8,493 bases of DNA, from contig CABVAY010000055.1 of the NCBI GenBank assembly GCA_902496455.1, positions 1 through 8,493 of the forward strand. The letters run 5' to 3'. The notes under the pieces were generated by a model. That model ran no database searches and was not told the DNA's origin. It saw only the letters and a list, made by a program, of their open reading frames with translations. Positions 1-5,423 of the stretch are shown one piece after another; the first letter of the stretch is position 1, and each line of letters starts with the position of its first letter. Source of the stretch: an uncultured Collinsella sp. Lineage in GTDB: Bacteria; Actinomycetota; Coriobacteriia; Coriobacteriales; Coriobacteriaceae. A program made the position numbers and the translations under genes.

Positions 1-10
1 CGACACGCAT

Positions 11-49
11 AAAAAGCCTCCCATTTCTCGTGTCCAAGAAATGGGAGGC
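11..49 (-). terminator. Intrinsic terminator reading leftward (orphan)
   Basis: A 13-bp perfect inverted repeat (16-28 GCCTCCCATTTCT pairs with 37-49) encloses an 8-nt loop. Read on the minus strand it is followed by five T residues (complement of A at 11-15), the classic layout of a rho-independent terminator. On the + strand no T run follows, so it should not end + transcription well. No minus-strand gene is visible to its right, so the transcript it would end is unknown. It might stop antisense read-through, or the short transcript may itself be an RNA. Confidence 0.6.
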
Positions 50-59
50 AGTTCAGACG

Positions 60-103
60 TTGGGGACGTTCTTAAATGACTAGTCATTCAGGAACGTCCC
101 CAA
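60..103. repeat. 44-bp interrupted palindrome (REP-like)
   Basis: Outer arms TTGGGGACGTTC (60-71) and GAACGTCCCCAA (92-103) are perfect 12-bp complements. Between them lies a perfect 14-bp palindrome, AATGACTAGTCATT (75-88). The whole block can form one long hairpin, broken only near positions 74/89. There is no T run on either side, so it is not a standard terminator. Its look, a strong palindrome between genes with a GGGGAC core, resembles dispersed palindromic repeats of Coriobacteria. Whether it recurs in the genome cannot be seen here. Confidence 0.6.
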
Positions 104-146
104 TGAGTATGTGGGGAAGCAGATTTTCCGCTCGCCGATTTGTGTC

Positions 147-175
147 TTGAAAAATGTATATAACGACTATAACGT
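147..175 (+). promoter_or_regulatory. Putative promoter and operator of the EamA transporter
   Basis: This AT-rich stretch holds TTGAAA (147-152) and TATAAC (168-173), separated by 15 bp, which is short for a standard promoter. TATAACG occurs twice in direct repeat (159-165 and 168-174). Positions 163-175 (ACGACTATAACGT) match 11 of 13 bases of the reverse complement of the motif at 7588-7600 in front of the GntR gene, and 9 of 13 of the motif in front of the PTS operon. I infer an operator for the GntR/UTRA regulator overlapping the -10 region. The promoter boxes themselves are tentative. Confidence 0.4.
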
Positions 176-214
176 AGTGTGAAACATATTGGAAACAATA
201 CCGAGGAGGCTGCG

Positions 215-1297
215 TTGAAGAAAAGCAATCTGGGCTATGTGCTGGTGCTGATCGCCGCGATTATGTGGGGCAGCATCGGAATCTTTGTAAACGGCATCTC
301 GGCCATGGGCGTTTCGTCCCAGAGCATGGCTGCCTTTCGCTTGTTGGTCGGAGCGCTTATCTTGGCGCCGGTCCTGATGTTTATGGGCTGCCGTCCGGGT
401 GAGGGGTCTACCGTGGCTCAGGGTCCGCTGGCCCTGTTCAAGGCAAGCCCTAAAGAGCTTGTTCCCTGCGCGCTTGTCGGTATCATCGGCCTCGCCACCG
501 CTAACACGCTTTATTACGAGTGCATGGGCGAGGTGGGCATGTCCACGGCCTCGGTGCTGCTCTACACCTCGCCGGTGTTTGGCGTCATGCTCGGCCGCGT
601 GCTTTATCGCGAGGACGTGACCCCCAACAAGCTCGTTGCCATCGCTTTTAACATCGGTGGCTGTGTACTTGCAGTGACCAATGGTGACCTTTCCGGTTTC
701 CATTTTTCGGTTTGGGGCGTCACGTCAGGCGTGATTGCGGGCTTTTGTGGCGCGTCGCTCGCGGTGTTTAGCCGGATAGCAACCAAGACGGTCCACCCGC
801 TGGCTGTCACGTTTTGGGGCCTTGTTTTTGGCGGTGCGGTTATGGCGGCTATCGCGGCTCCGTGGCCGGATGTCGCCGCGGCAATGTCGCCGCAGCTGCT
901 GCTGCTGTTCCTTGGCTTTGGGCTCATCCCCACAGCCGTGGCCTATATCTTATATATGCAGGGTCTGTCCATGGGGCTCGAGACATCGAAAGTTCCCGTC
1001 GTAATGTCTTTCGAGACGGTCGTCACCGTACTGGTGGGCATTGGCATCTACGCCGAGCCCGCCGGTGCGATCAAGGTCCTGGGCATCGTGCTGGTGCTCG
1101 CGTCCATCCTGATCATGAACACCGACTTCTCCAAGCTGCGCAACAGTGTGTTTGTCGGTCATGTTGTTGAGAGCATGACTTTTAAGCCCAACGCGTGGTG
1201 GACGGAGAAATCGCAGGACATGGATCTGTTTAAGGAGCGCACCGGCATCGCGTTGGAGCCCACCGTGCAGGAAAGCCCCTGGTACTTTGTGCGATAG
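215..1297 (+). CDS. DMT-superfamily transporter (two EamA domains)
   Basis: This is a 360-residue inner-membrane protein with about ten hydrophobic segments. Two EamA repeats are recognisable: the first ends near LYREDVTPNKL and the second near IYAEPAGAIKV, each followed by a Gly-rich last helix as in RhaT/EamA permeases. Such proteins export or import small metabolites, often amino acids; the substrate is not predictable here. Start choice: GAGGAGG at 203-209 lies 5 nt before TTG at 215. A GTG at 179 in the same frame lacks a ribosome site and falls about where transcription would begin, so TTG is preferred. After the last helix there is an unusual hydrophilic tail of about 58 residues containing NAWWTEK and ending SPWYFVR. 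The gene stands alone, 183 bp before the PTS operon, with no clear terminator between them. The shared upstream motif suggests co-regulation with that operon. Confidence 0.85.
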   Translation: MKKSNLGYVLVLIAAIMWGSIGIFVNGISAMGVSSQSMAAFRLLVGALILAPVLMFMGCRPGEGSTVAQGPLALFKASPKELVPCALVGIIGLATANTLYYECMGEVGMSTASVLLYTSPVFGVMLGRVLYREDVTPNKLVAIAFNIGGCVLAVTNGDLSGFHFSVWGVTSGVIAGFCGASLAVFSRIATKTVHPLAVTFWGLVFGGAVMAAIAAPWPDVAAAMSPQLLLLFLGFGLIPTAVAYILYMQGLSMGLETSKVPVVMSFETVVTVLVGIGIYAEPAGAIKVLGIVLVLASILIMNTDFSKLRNSVFVGHVVESMTFKPNAWWTEKSQDMDLFKERTGIALEPTVQESPWYFVR

Positions 1298-1382
1298 AGG
1301 ATTGCGCGCAGGGTCTGACCTCGGGTTATCCAGCCAGCGCCGGCCAACCCAGCCCCAACGTTTCAAGTACGTTAAACCCGTC

Positions 1383-1410
1383 AACGGTCGATTTTCATCC
1401 GCGAACGGTC
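1383..1410. repeat. Direct repeat AACGGTC upstream of the PTS promoter
   Basis: AACGGTC occurs at 1383-1389 and again at 1404-1410, exactly 21 bp apart (two helical turns, same DNA face). It lies about 40-65 bp upstream of the candidate -10 box at 1449. This is a typical position for an activator, but no specific factor can be named. Confidence 0.3.
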
Positions 1411-1434
1411 TTTATACTAATTAGCAATATCCGC

Positions 1435-1464
1435 AACGTATAAGACGTTATAATGACCATAACG
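1435..1464 (+). promoter_or_regulatory. PTS operon promoter with overlapping palindromic operator
   Basis: AACGTATAAGACGTT (1435-1449) is an inverted repeat with perfect 5-bp arms and a 5-nt centre. It runs directly into TATAAT (1449-1454), a perfect -10 box. A second inverted pair, CGTTAT (1446-1451) and ATAACG (1459-1464), overlaps it. The core 1436-1448, read in reverse complement, matches 11 of 13 bases of the motif at 7588-7600 upstream of the GntR gene. No good -35 box is seen about 17 bp upstream of TATAAT. A bound regulator here would block RNA polymerase, so repression relieved by a sugar-phosphate effector is the simplest inference. The predicted transcript would start near 1461, giving a leader of about 20 nt with AAGGAGGAGG at 1467-1476. 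Confidence 0.5.
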
Positions 1465-1480
1465 AAAAGGAGGAGGCAAG

Positions 1481-2404
1481 ATGAATCAGATCATTCTCGC
1501 ATCTCATGGCGGCCTGGCCGCAGGCGCCAAAGACACGCTCGAGATGGTTCTCGGCGACGTGTCGAACGTCCACGTCGTGTCACTTGCTCGTGACGACAAG
1601 GAGCCCATCACCAATAAGGTGGACGCCATGATCGCCACGTTCAACGCGGACGACACCGTCTATGTGCTGACCGATATGCTCGGCAGCTCGGTCAACAACA
1701 GCATGGTCGAGCTTTCCAAGAACGGCACGAAGTTCACGGTTGTCAGCGGTTTCAACATCCCGCTGGCGCTCACGCTCGCTATGAGCCCCGTCCCCGTCAA
1801 GGGTGCCGAGCTCGCAGCCCTCATCAACGAGGCCCGCACCGGTCTGACCAACCCCAACGCACCGGTCGAGGCCGCCGCGGCTCCCGCCAAGAAGGCCAAG
1901 GCGTCCCGTCACAGCTCCGGTCCCGCCAAGATCGTCCTCGCACGTCTTGACTACCGTCTGCTGCACGGCCAGGTCGTCTTTACCTGGACCACCAAGGTCC
2001 AGGCCGAGCGCATCATCGTCGTCGACAACGCTGCCGCCAACGATGACATCAAGAAGGGCGCTCTTAAGCTTGCCAAGCCCCAGGGCGTGCGCCTGAACGT
2101 CTTCACCGTCGAGCGTGCCCTCGCCAAGATGGACAAGCTCAACACCCTCGGCGAGCGCGTCATGTTCGTCTTTGGCAACACTGCCGAGATGCTGCAGTTC
2201 TGCCAGGGCTACAAGCTCGACGCCATCAACCTGGGCGCCACCGCCAACCACGACGGTGCCGATCAGGTCGGCGGCAAGGACAGCTCCGTCTTCCTCGACG
2301 CCACCCAGAAGGCCGACGTCAACCAGCTGCTCGACATGGGCATCAAGCTCTACGTCCAGCAGACCCCTACGTATCAGAGCGTCGACATCGACGCCAAGCT
2401 GTAA
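1481..2404 (+). CDS. Mannose-family PTS EIIAB fusion component
   Basis: This cytoplasmic phosphocarrier of 307 residues resembles ManX. EIIA occupies about residues 1-120: the start MNQIILASHGG places the phosphorylatable histidine at H9, and TDMLGSSVNNS (64-74) is the family's Asp-containing loop, although the usual GGS is GSS here. An Ala/Lys/Pro-rich linker (about 125-149) joins it to EIIB (about 150-307), where RLDYRLLHGQV carries the second phospho-histidine, H162. Phosphate passes from HPr to H9, to H162, and then to the sugar as it enters through EIIC/EIID. The ATG at 1481 follows AAGGAGGAGG. It is the first gene of the operon; EIIC follows 36 bp later. Phe codons are almost all TTC here and in the next genes, which fits high expression. 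Family assignment is firm; the sugar is inferred from the downstream deglycase. Confidence 0.95.
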   Translation: MNQIILASHGGLAAGAKDTLEMVLGDVSNVHVVSLARDDKEPITNKVDAMIATFNADDTVYVLTDMLGSSVNNSMVELSKNGTKFTVVSGFNIPLALTLAMSPVPVKGAELAALINEARTGLTNPNAPVEAAAAPAKKAKASRHSSGPAKIVLARLDYRLLHGQVVFTWTTKVQAERIIVVDNAAANDDIKKGALKLAKPQGVRLNVFTVERALAKMDKLNTLGERVMFVFGNTAEMLQFCQGYKLDAINLGATANHDGADQVGGKDSSVFLDATQKADVNQLLDMGIKLYVQQTPTYQSVDIDAKL

Positions 2405-2440
2405 TCAACCAGGCTTTTGCCTGACTGAAAGGAGAAGGGT

Positions 2441-3235
2441 ATGAATACGTTCATCAGTGCGGTGCTCGTCGGCCTCGTCGGCGTGTTCTGCATGTGGGAC
2501 TCCCGCCTGCTCGGTCGTCTTAATTTCGAGCAGCCCCTCGTTGGCGCTACGCTCGTCGGTCTGCTGCTGGGCGACGTGCCCACCGGCCTTGCCGTCGGTG
2601 CCGCCGTCGAGCTCGTGTCCATGGGCCTGGTGCAGGTCGGCGCCGCCGTTCCGCCCGATATGGTCCTGGGCGGCATCGTGGCCGCTGCCTTTGCGTGCCT
2701 GACCGATGCTTCCGCCGAGACCGCCATGACGATCGCCATCCCGGTCGCCGTCCTGGGTCAGCTTCTCGGCATCGTGTTCCGTTCCATCATCGCCGCCCTC
2801 ACCCATGTGGCAGATAGCGCGATCGATAACGGAAAGTTCAAGACCGCCTACCGTATGCACATCTGCGCCGGCTCCGGTCTGTACGCCGTCATGTACTTCC
2901 TGCCGATCTTCCTCGCCGTCTTTGTTGGCACCGACCTGGTTCAGGCCATCGTCAACATGGTTCCCGAGTGGCTGTCCACTGGTCTTAACGTTTCGACCAA
3001 GATCATGACCGCCTACGGCTTGGCCCTGCTGCTCACCATGATGATCAAGAAGGGTATGACTCCGTTCCTGTTCATCGGTTTCCTGCTCGCCGCTTACCTC
3101 AACCTGTCCGTCATCGCGGTCGCTCTGATCGGTGTGTGCCTGGCTGTCGTCTTCATGGGCTTCAAGTTCAACGGTTCCCATGCAGCCGCCGGTGTCGATT
3201 CCGACTACGATCCGCTCGAAGACGACGAAGACTAA
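2441..3235 (+). CDS. Mannose-family PTS EIIC permease
   Basis: This is a 264-residue membrane protein and one half of the sugar channel. The N-terminal half has the typical EIIC pattern: hydrophobic helices with LNFEQPLVGATLVGLLLGD (residues 27-45), then VGAAVELVSMGLVQVGAAVPPD, the Glu- and Pro-containing substrate region of ManY-type proteins. Several further hydrophobic segments follow. The C-terminus is a short, very acidic tail (DSDYDPLEDDED), likely cytoplasmic. The start ATG at 2441 is preceded by GAAAGGAG with 6 nt spacing. The 36-bp gap after EIIAB holds a small hairpin (CAGGC 2410-2414, TTTT loop, GCCTG 2419-2423), too weak to terminate. The EIID ribosome site AAGGAGG overlaps this gene's TAA stop, so EIIC and EIID are tightly linked. 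Confidence 0.95.
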   Translation: MNTFISAVLVGLVGVFCMWDSRLLGRLNFEQPLVGATLVGLLLGDVPTGLAVGAAVELVSMGLVQVGAAVPPDMVLGGIVAAAFACLTDASAETAMTIAIPVAVLGQLLGIVFRSIIAALTHVADSAIDNGKFKTAYRMHICAGSGLYAVMYFLPIFLAVFVGTDLVQAIVNMVPEWLSTGLNVSTKIMTAYGLALLLTMMIKKGMTPFLFIGFLLAAYLNLSVIAVALIGVCLAVVFMGFKFNGSHAAAGVDSDYDPLEDDED

Positions 3236-3248
3236 GGAGGAACACACT

Positions 3249-4082
3249 ATGGCAACCGCAACCAAGGACGTGTCCCTGAACAAGAAGGTCAGCCAGTTCT
3301 TCTGGCGCTCCTGGGCCATCCAGGCCTCTTGGAACTACGAGCGTCAGATGAACATGGGCTTCCTCTACGGCATGGTTCCCACGCTCGATCGCCTCTATCC
3401 GGATGAGTCCGACCCCAAGCAGCTCGCTGCTAAGAAAGAGGCTTACCACCGTCACATGGCGTTCTACAACTGCACCCCGCAGACGAGCGCTTTCATCCTG
3501 GGCCTCTCCGCCTCCATGGAGGAGGAGTACGCCAAGGATCCCGAGAACTTCGATCCCGATTCGATCAACGCGGTCAAGACCTCCCTCATGGGTCCGCTTT
3601 CCGGCATCGGTGACTCCTTCTTCCAGGGCACCATCCGCGTTATCGCCTTTGGCCTGGGCGTTCAGCTGGCTCAGCAGGGCTCCATCATGGGCCCGATCCT
3701 GGCTATGCTCATCTCCATCGTCCCCTCTGTGCTGATCACTTGGTTCGCAGCCAAGATGGGTTATCAGGGCGGCCACGAGTACCTGAGCAAGCTTCAGGGC
3801 GGCGACCTCATGGAGAAGCTCATGTATGTCTGCGGCATCGTGGGTCTTATGTCCGTGGGCGGCATGATCGCTACGCTGATCGGCGCCACCACCCCGCTGC
3901 AGTTCGCTGAGGGCACCGTCGTGATCCAGGACATCCTGGACGGCATGATGCCCCAGATGATCTCCCTCGGCCTCACTGGCCTTATGTACTGGCTCATCAA
4001 GAAGAACGTCAACACCGGTTGGCTTCTCGTGATCGCCATCGTGGGCGGCATCGCCCTCTCCGCGGCCGGCATCCTGGCCTAG
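3249..4082 (+). CDS. Mannose-family PTS EIID permease
   Basis: This 277-residue membrane partner of EIIC is specific to the mannose-type PTS. Signature stretches are RSWAIQASWNYERQMNMGF (about 20-38), MAFYNCTPQTSAFILGLSA, and VKTSLMGPLSGIGDSFFQG, the conserved Gly-rich loop of ManZ. Hydrophobic segments follow to the C-terminus. ATG at 3249 is chosen because AAGGAGG (3234-3240) lies 8 nt upstream and the protein then starts like other EIID proteins; upstream in-frame codons overlap the EIIC gene in another frame. It is the third gene of the PTS operon, 13 bp after EIIC. The gap to the deglycase gene contains two hairpins but no T-rich terminator, so co-transcription with attenuated downstream expression is possible. 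Confidence 0.95.
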   Translation: MATATKDVSLNKKVSQFFWRSWAIQASWNYERQMNMGFLYGMVPTLDRLYPDESDPKQLAAKKEAYHRHMAFYNCTPQTSAFILGLSASMEEEYAKDPENFDPDSINAVKTSLMGPLSGIGDSFFQGTIRVIAFGLGVQLAQQGSIMGPILAMLISIVPSVLITWFAAKMGYQGGHEYLSKLQGGDLMEKLMYVCGIVGLMSVGGMIATLIGATTPLQFAEGTVVIQDILDGMMPQMISLGLTGLMYWLIKKNVNTGWLLVIAIVGGIALSAAGILA

Positions 4083-4116
4083 TCGCGACCAAGCGTCTAA
4101 CCGCTTTCCCCCGGGG

Positions 4117-4147
4117 GCCTGCCTGGCATCCCATACCCCAGGCAGGC
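4117..4147 (+). terminator. Strong stem-loop after EIID, no T run
   Basis: GCCTGCCTGG (4117-4126) pairs perfectly with CCAGGCAGGC (4138-4147) around an 11-nt loop. The stem is strong enough for a terminator, but TTCCATCC rather than a T run follows. It is therefore more likely a partial terminator or an mRNA 3'-end stabiliser separating PTS and deglycase expression. Confidence 0.45.
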
Positions 4148-4161
4148 TTCCATCCCTATAC

Positions 4162-4187
4162 GTGACAAGGGGCAGTCCCTTTGTCAC
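4162..4187. repeat. GTGACAA...TTGTCAC palindromic repeat
   Basis: Arms 4162-4172 (GTGACAAGGGG) and 4177-4187 (CCCTTTGTCAC) pair over 11 bp with one G-T wobble and a 4-nt loop CAGT. It lies 14 bp after the previous hairpin. From recall, hairpins with a GTGACAA...GTCCC core are dispersed between genes in Collinsella-like genomes; that is not testable here. No other copy exists in this window. Confidence 0.5.
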
Positions 4188-4279
4188 ATCCTCAACGGGC
4201 CGGCGACTCGGTCCAAATCACGGTAACCCTGCGAGCGCCCGGCAATGTGGCGCCGCAAAAATCGAAAGGAATGTGTCAG

Positions 4280-5263
4280 ATGTACGAGATCGACCTTAAC
4301 CTCCCTAAGCAGATCGTCGCTGACGTCCTGTCCAACCACGAGATCCACAGCGTCGCCTTCGTCGGCTGCGGCGCTTCCATGTCCGACCTTTACCCCGCCA
4401 AGTACTTCCTGGCCAACAACACGGACAAGCTGAACGTTCAGATCTTCACCGCTAACGAGTTCAACTACGACACGCCTTCCTGGGTCAACGAGCACACCTT
4501 CGTGATCACCTGCTCCCTCGGTGGCTCCACGCCCGAGACCGTCGAGGCCAACAAGACCGCCAAGAAGCACAACTGCCCGGTCGTCTCCCTCACCAACAAG
4601 GCTGGCTCCGCTCTGACCGTCGACGCTGACTACGTCATCGTTCACGGCTTCCACGCCAACTTCGCTGCCAAGTGCGAGAAGCCCGGCTACGCCATCGCTC
4701 TTGCTGTCGAGATCCTTCAGCAGACCGAGGGCTATGACCACTACGAGGACATGATCACCGGCCTCACCAACGTCTTCGAGCTCTGCGAGAACGCCGCTCA
4801 GCACTGCAAGAAGCTCGCCAAGAAGTTCGCCGAGGACTTCAAGGACGACAAGATGATCTACTTCATGGCTTCCGGTGCCTCCGAGAAGATGGCTTATTCT
4901 CACGCCGCCTTCCTGTTCACCGAGATGCAGTGGATCGATGCCGCCGCCTACAACACCGGCGAGTACTTCCACGGCCCGTTCGAGGTTTCCACCGAGGGTA
5001 AGCCCTACGTCTTCTTCATGTCCGATGGCGCCACCCGTCCGATGGACGCCCGCGCCCTCACCTTCCTTGAGCGCATGGGCGCCAAGGTCGCTCTGATCGA
5101 CTCCAAGGACTACGGCCTGGCTGACGCCGTGCCCGCGAGCGTCGTCACCTACTTCAACCCGCTGCTGCACCTCGCCGTTATGCGCGAGTACGGCAACCAG
5201 ATCGCCGAGGCCCGTCAGCACCCGCTGACCATGCGTCGCTACATGTGGAAGCTTTCCTACTAA
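4280..5263 (+). CDS. SIS-domain sugar-amine-6-phosphate deglycase (FrlB/FraB/GfrF-like)
   Basis: This 327-residue cytosolic enzyme has two SIS domains. The first contains FVGCGASMSDLYPAKYF (27-43) and TCSLGGSTPETVEA (77-90), the phosphosugar-binding Ser/Thr loop. The second begins near FMASGASEKMAYSHAA (195-210). E215 (in FTEMQW) and H231 (in EYFHGPFE) are 16 residues apart, the spacing I recall for the catalytic Glu/His pair of Salmonella FraB. The C-terminus RQHPLTMRRYMWKLSY also fits FrlB-type deglycases rather than GlmS or AgaS. The expected reaction is cleavage of a 6-phosphorylated Amadori or Heyns product to hexose-6-phosphate plus a free amine. ATG at 4280 is chosen over ATG 4271 because AAGGA (4266-4270) is 9 nt from it and abuts the other. 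It lies 197 bp after EIID, as in gfr-type loci. Isomerase activity on another phosphosugar is the main alternative. Confidence 0.85.
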   Translation: MYEIDLNLPKQIVADVLSNHEIHSVAFVGCGASMSDLYPAKYFLANNTDKLNVQIFTANEFNYDTPSWVNEHTFVITCSLGGSTPETVEANKTAKKHNCPVVSLTNKAGSALTVDADYVIVHGFHANFAAKCEKPGYAIALAVEILQQTEGYDHYEDMITGLTNVFELCENAAQHCKKLAKKFAEDFKDDKMIYFMASGASEKMAYSHAAFLFTEMQWIDAAAYNTGEYFHGPFEVSTEGKPYVFFMSDGATRPMDARALTFLERMGAKVALIDSKDYGLADAVPASVVTYFNPLLHLAVMREYGNQIAEARQHPLTMRRYMWKLSY

Positions 5264-5297
5264 TCACAAGTAAGTAGACCTTACGGGTTGATTGAGA

Positions 5298-5329
5298 GGG
5301 GATGGGGTTTGCGCCCCGTCCCCTTTTTT
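5298..5329 (+). terminator. Intrinsic terminator after the deglycase gene
   Basis: GGGGATGGGG (5298-5307) pairs with CCCCGTCCCC (5314-5323) over 10 bp with one T-G wobble and a 6-nt loop. Six T residues follow (5324-5329). This is the strongest + strand terminator in the window and marks the end of the PTS-deglycase transcript. Confidence 0.9.
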
Positions 5330-5364
5330 GCTTTGGGGAGGGCGTGTCCGTTGCGTCACAAAAC

Positions 5365-5415
5365 CCCAGATAAAACCTACCAAAATAAACCTGTCCCTTT
5401 TTGGCAGGTGGGAGG
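5365..5415 (+). repeat. Dispersed hairpin repeat, copy 1 (supplies the HAD ribosome site)
   Basis: This block begins CCCAGATAAAACCTACCAAAAT, as does the block at 7502, and the two stay similar through a CTGTC-CTTTTTGG core. Internally, ACCTACCAAAA (5375-5385) pairs with 5399-5409 apart from one mismatch. The 3' end of this copy contains GGGAGGAG, which is the Shine-Dalgarno site of the HAD gene, so folding of the repeat could affect access to it. Confidence 0.65.
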
Positions 5416-5423
5416 AGATGCGT

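Noticed and set aside
2..34. GACACG (2-7) complementary to CGTGTC (29-34), a possible anti-terminator fold
   Set aside because: Only 6 bp compete with a 13-bp stem, and no leader gene is visible; probably coincidence.
179..214. GTG start at 179 for the EamA transporter, adding 12 residues
   Set aside because: It has no ribosome site and lies at the expected transcription start; TTG at 215 has GAGGAGG at 5 nt.
1357..1373. AACGT-N7-ACGTT as a second PTS operator
   Set aside because: The half-sites match but the 7-nt spacing differs from the 5-nt spacing of the three motif copies, and it lies far from the -10 box.
4181..4279. N-terminal extension of the deglycase back to 4181
   Set aside because: It would begin inside the GTGACAA hairpin repeat with no ribosome site, and the extra residues do not resemble a SIS protein N-terminus.
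2405..5221. Long open frames on the minus strand beneath EIIC, EIID and the deglycase
   Set aside because: They mirror well-recognised + strand genes, show low-complexity Gly/Asp/His/Val-rich translations typical of C-ending codon bias read backwards, and match no family.
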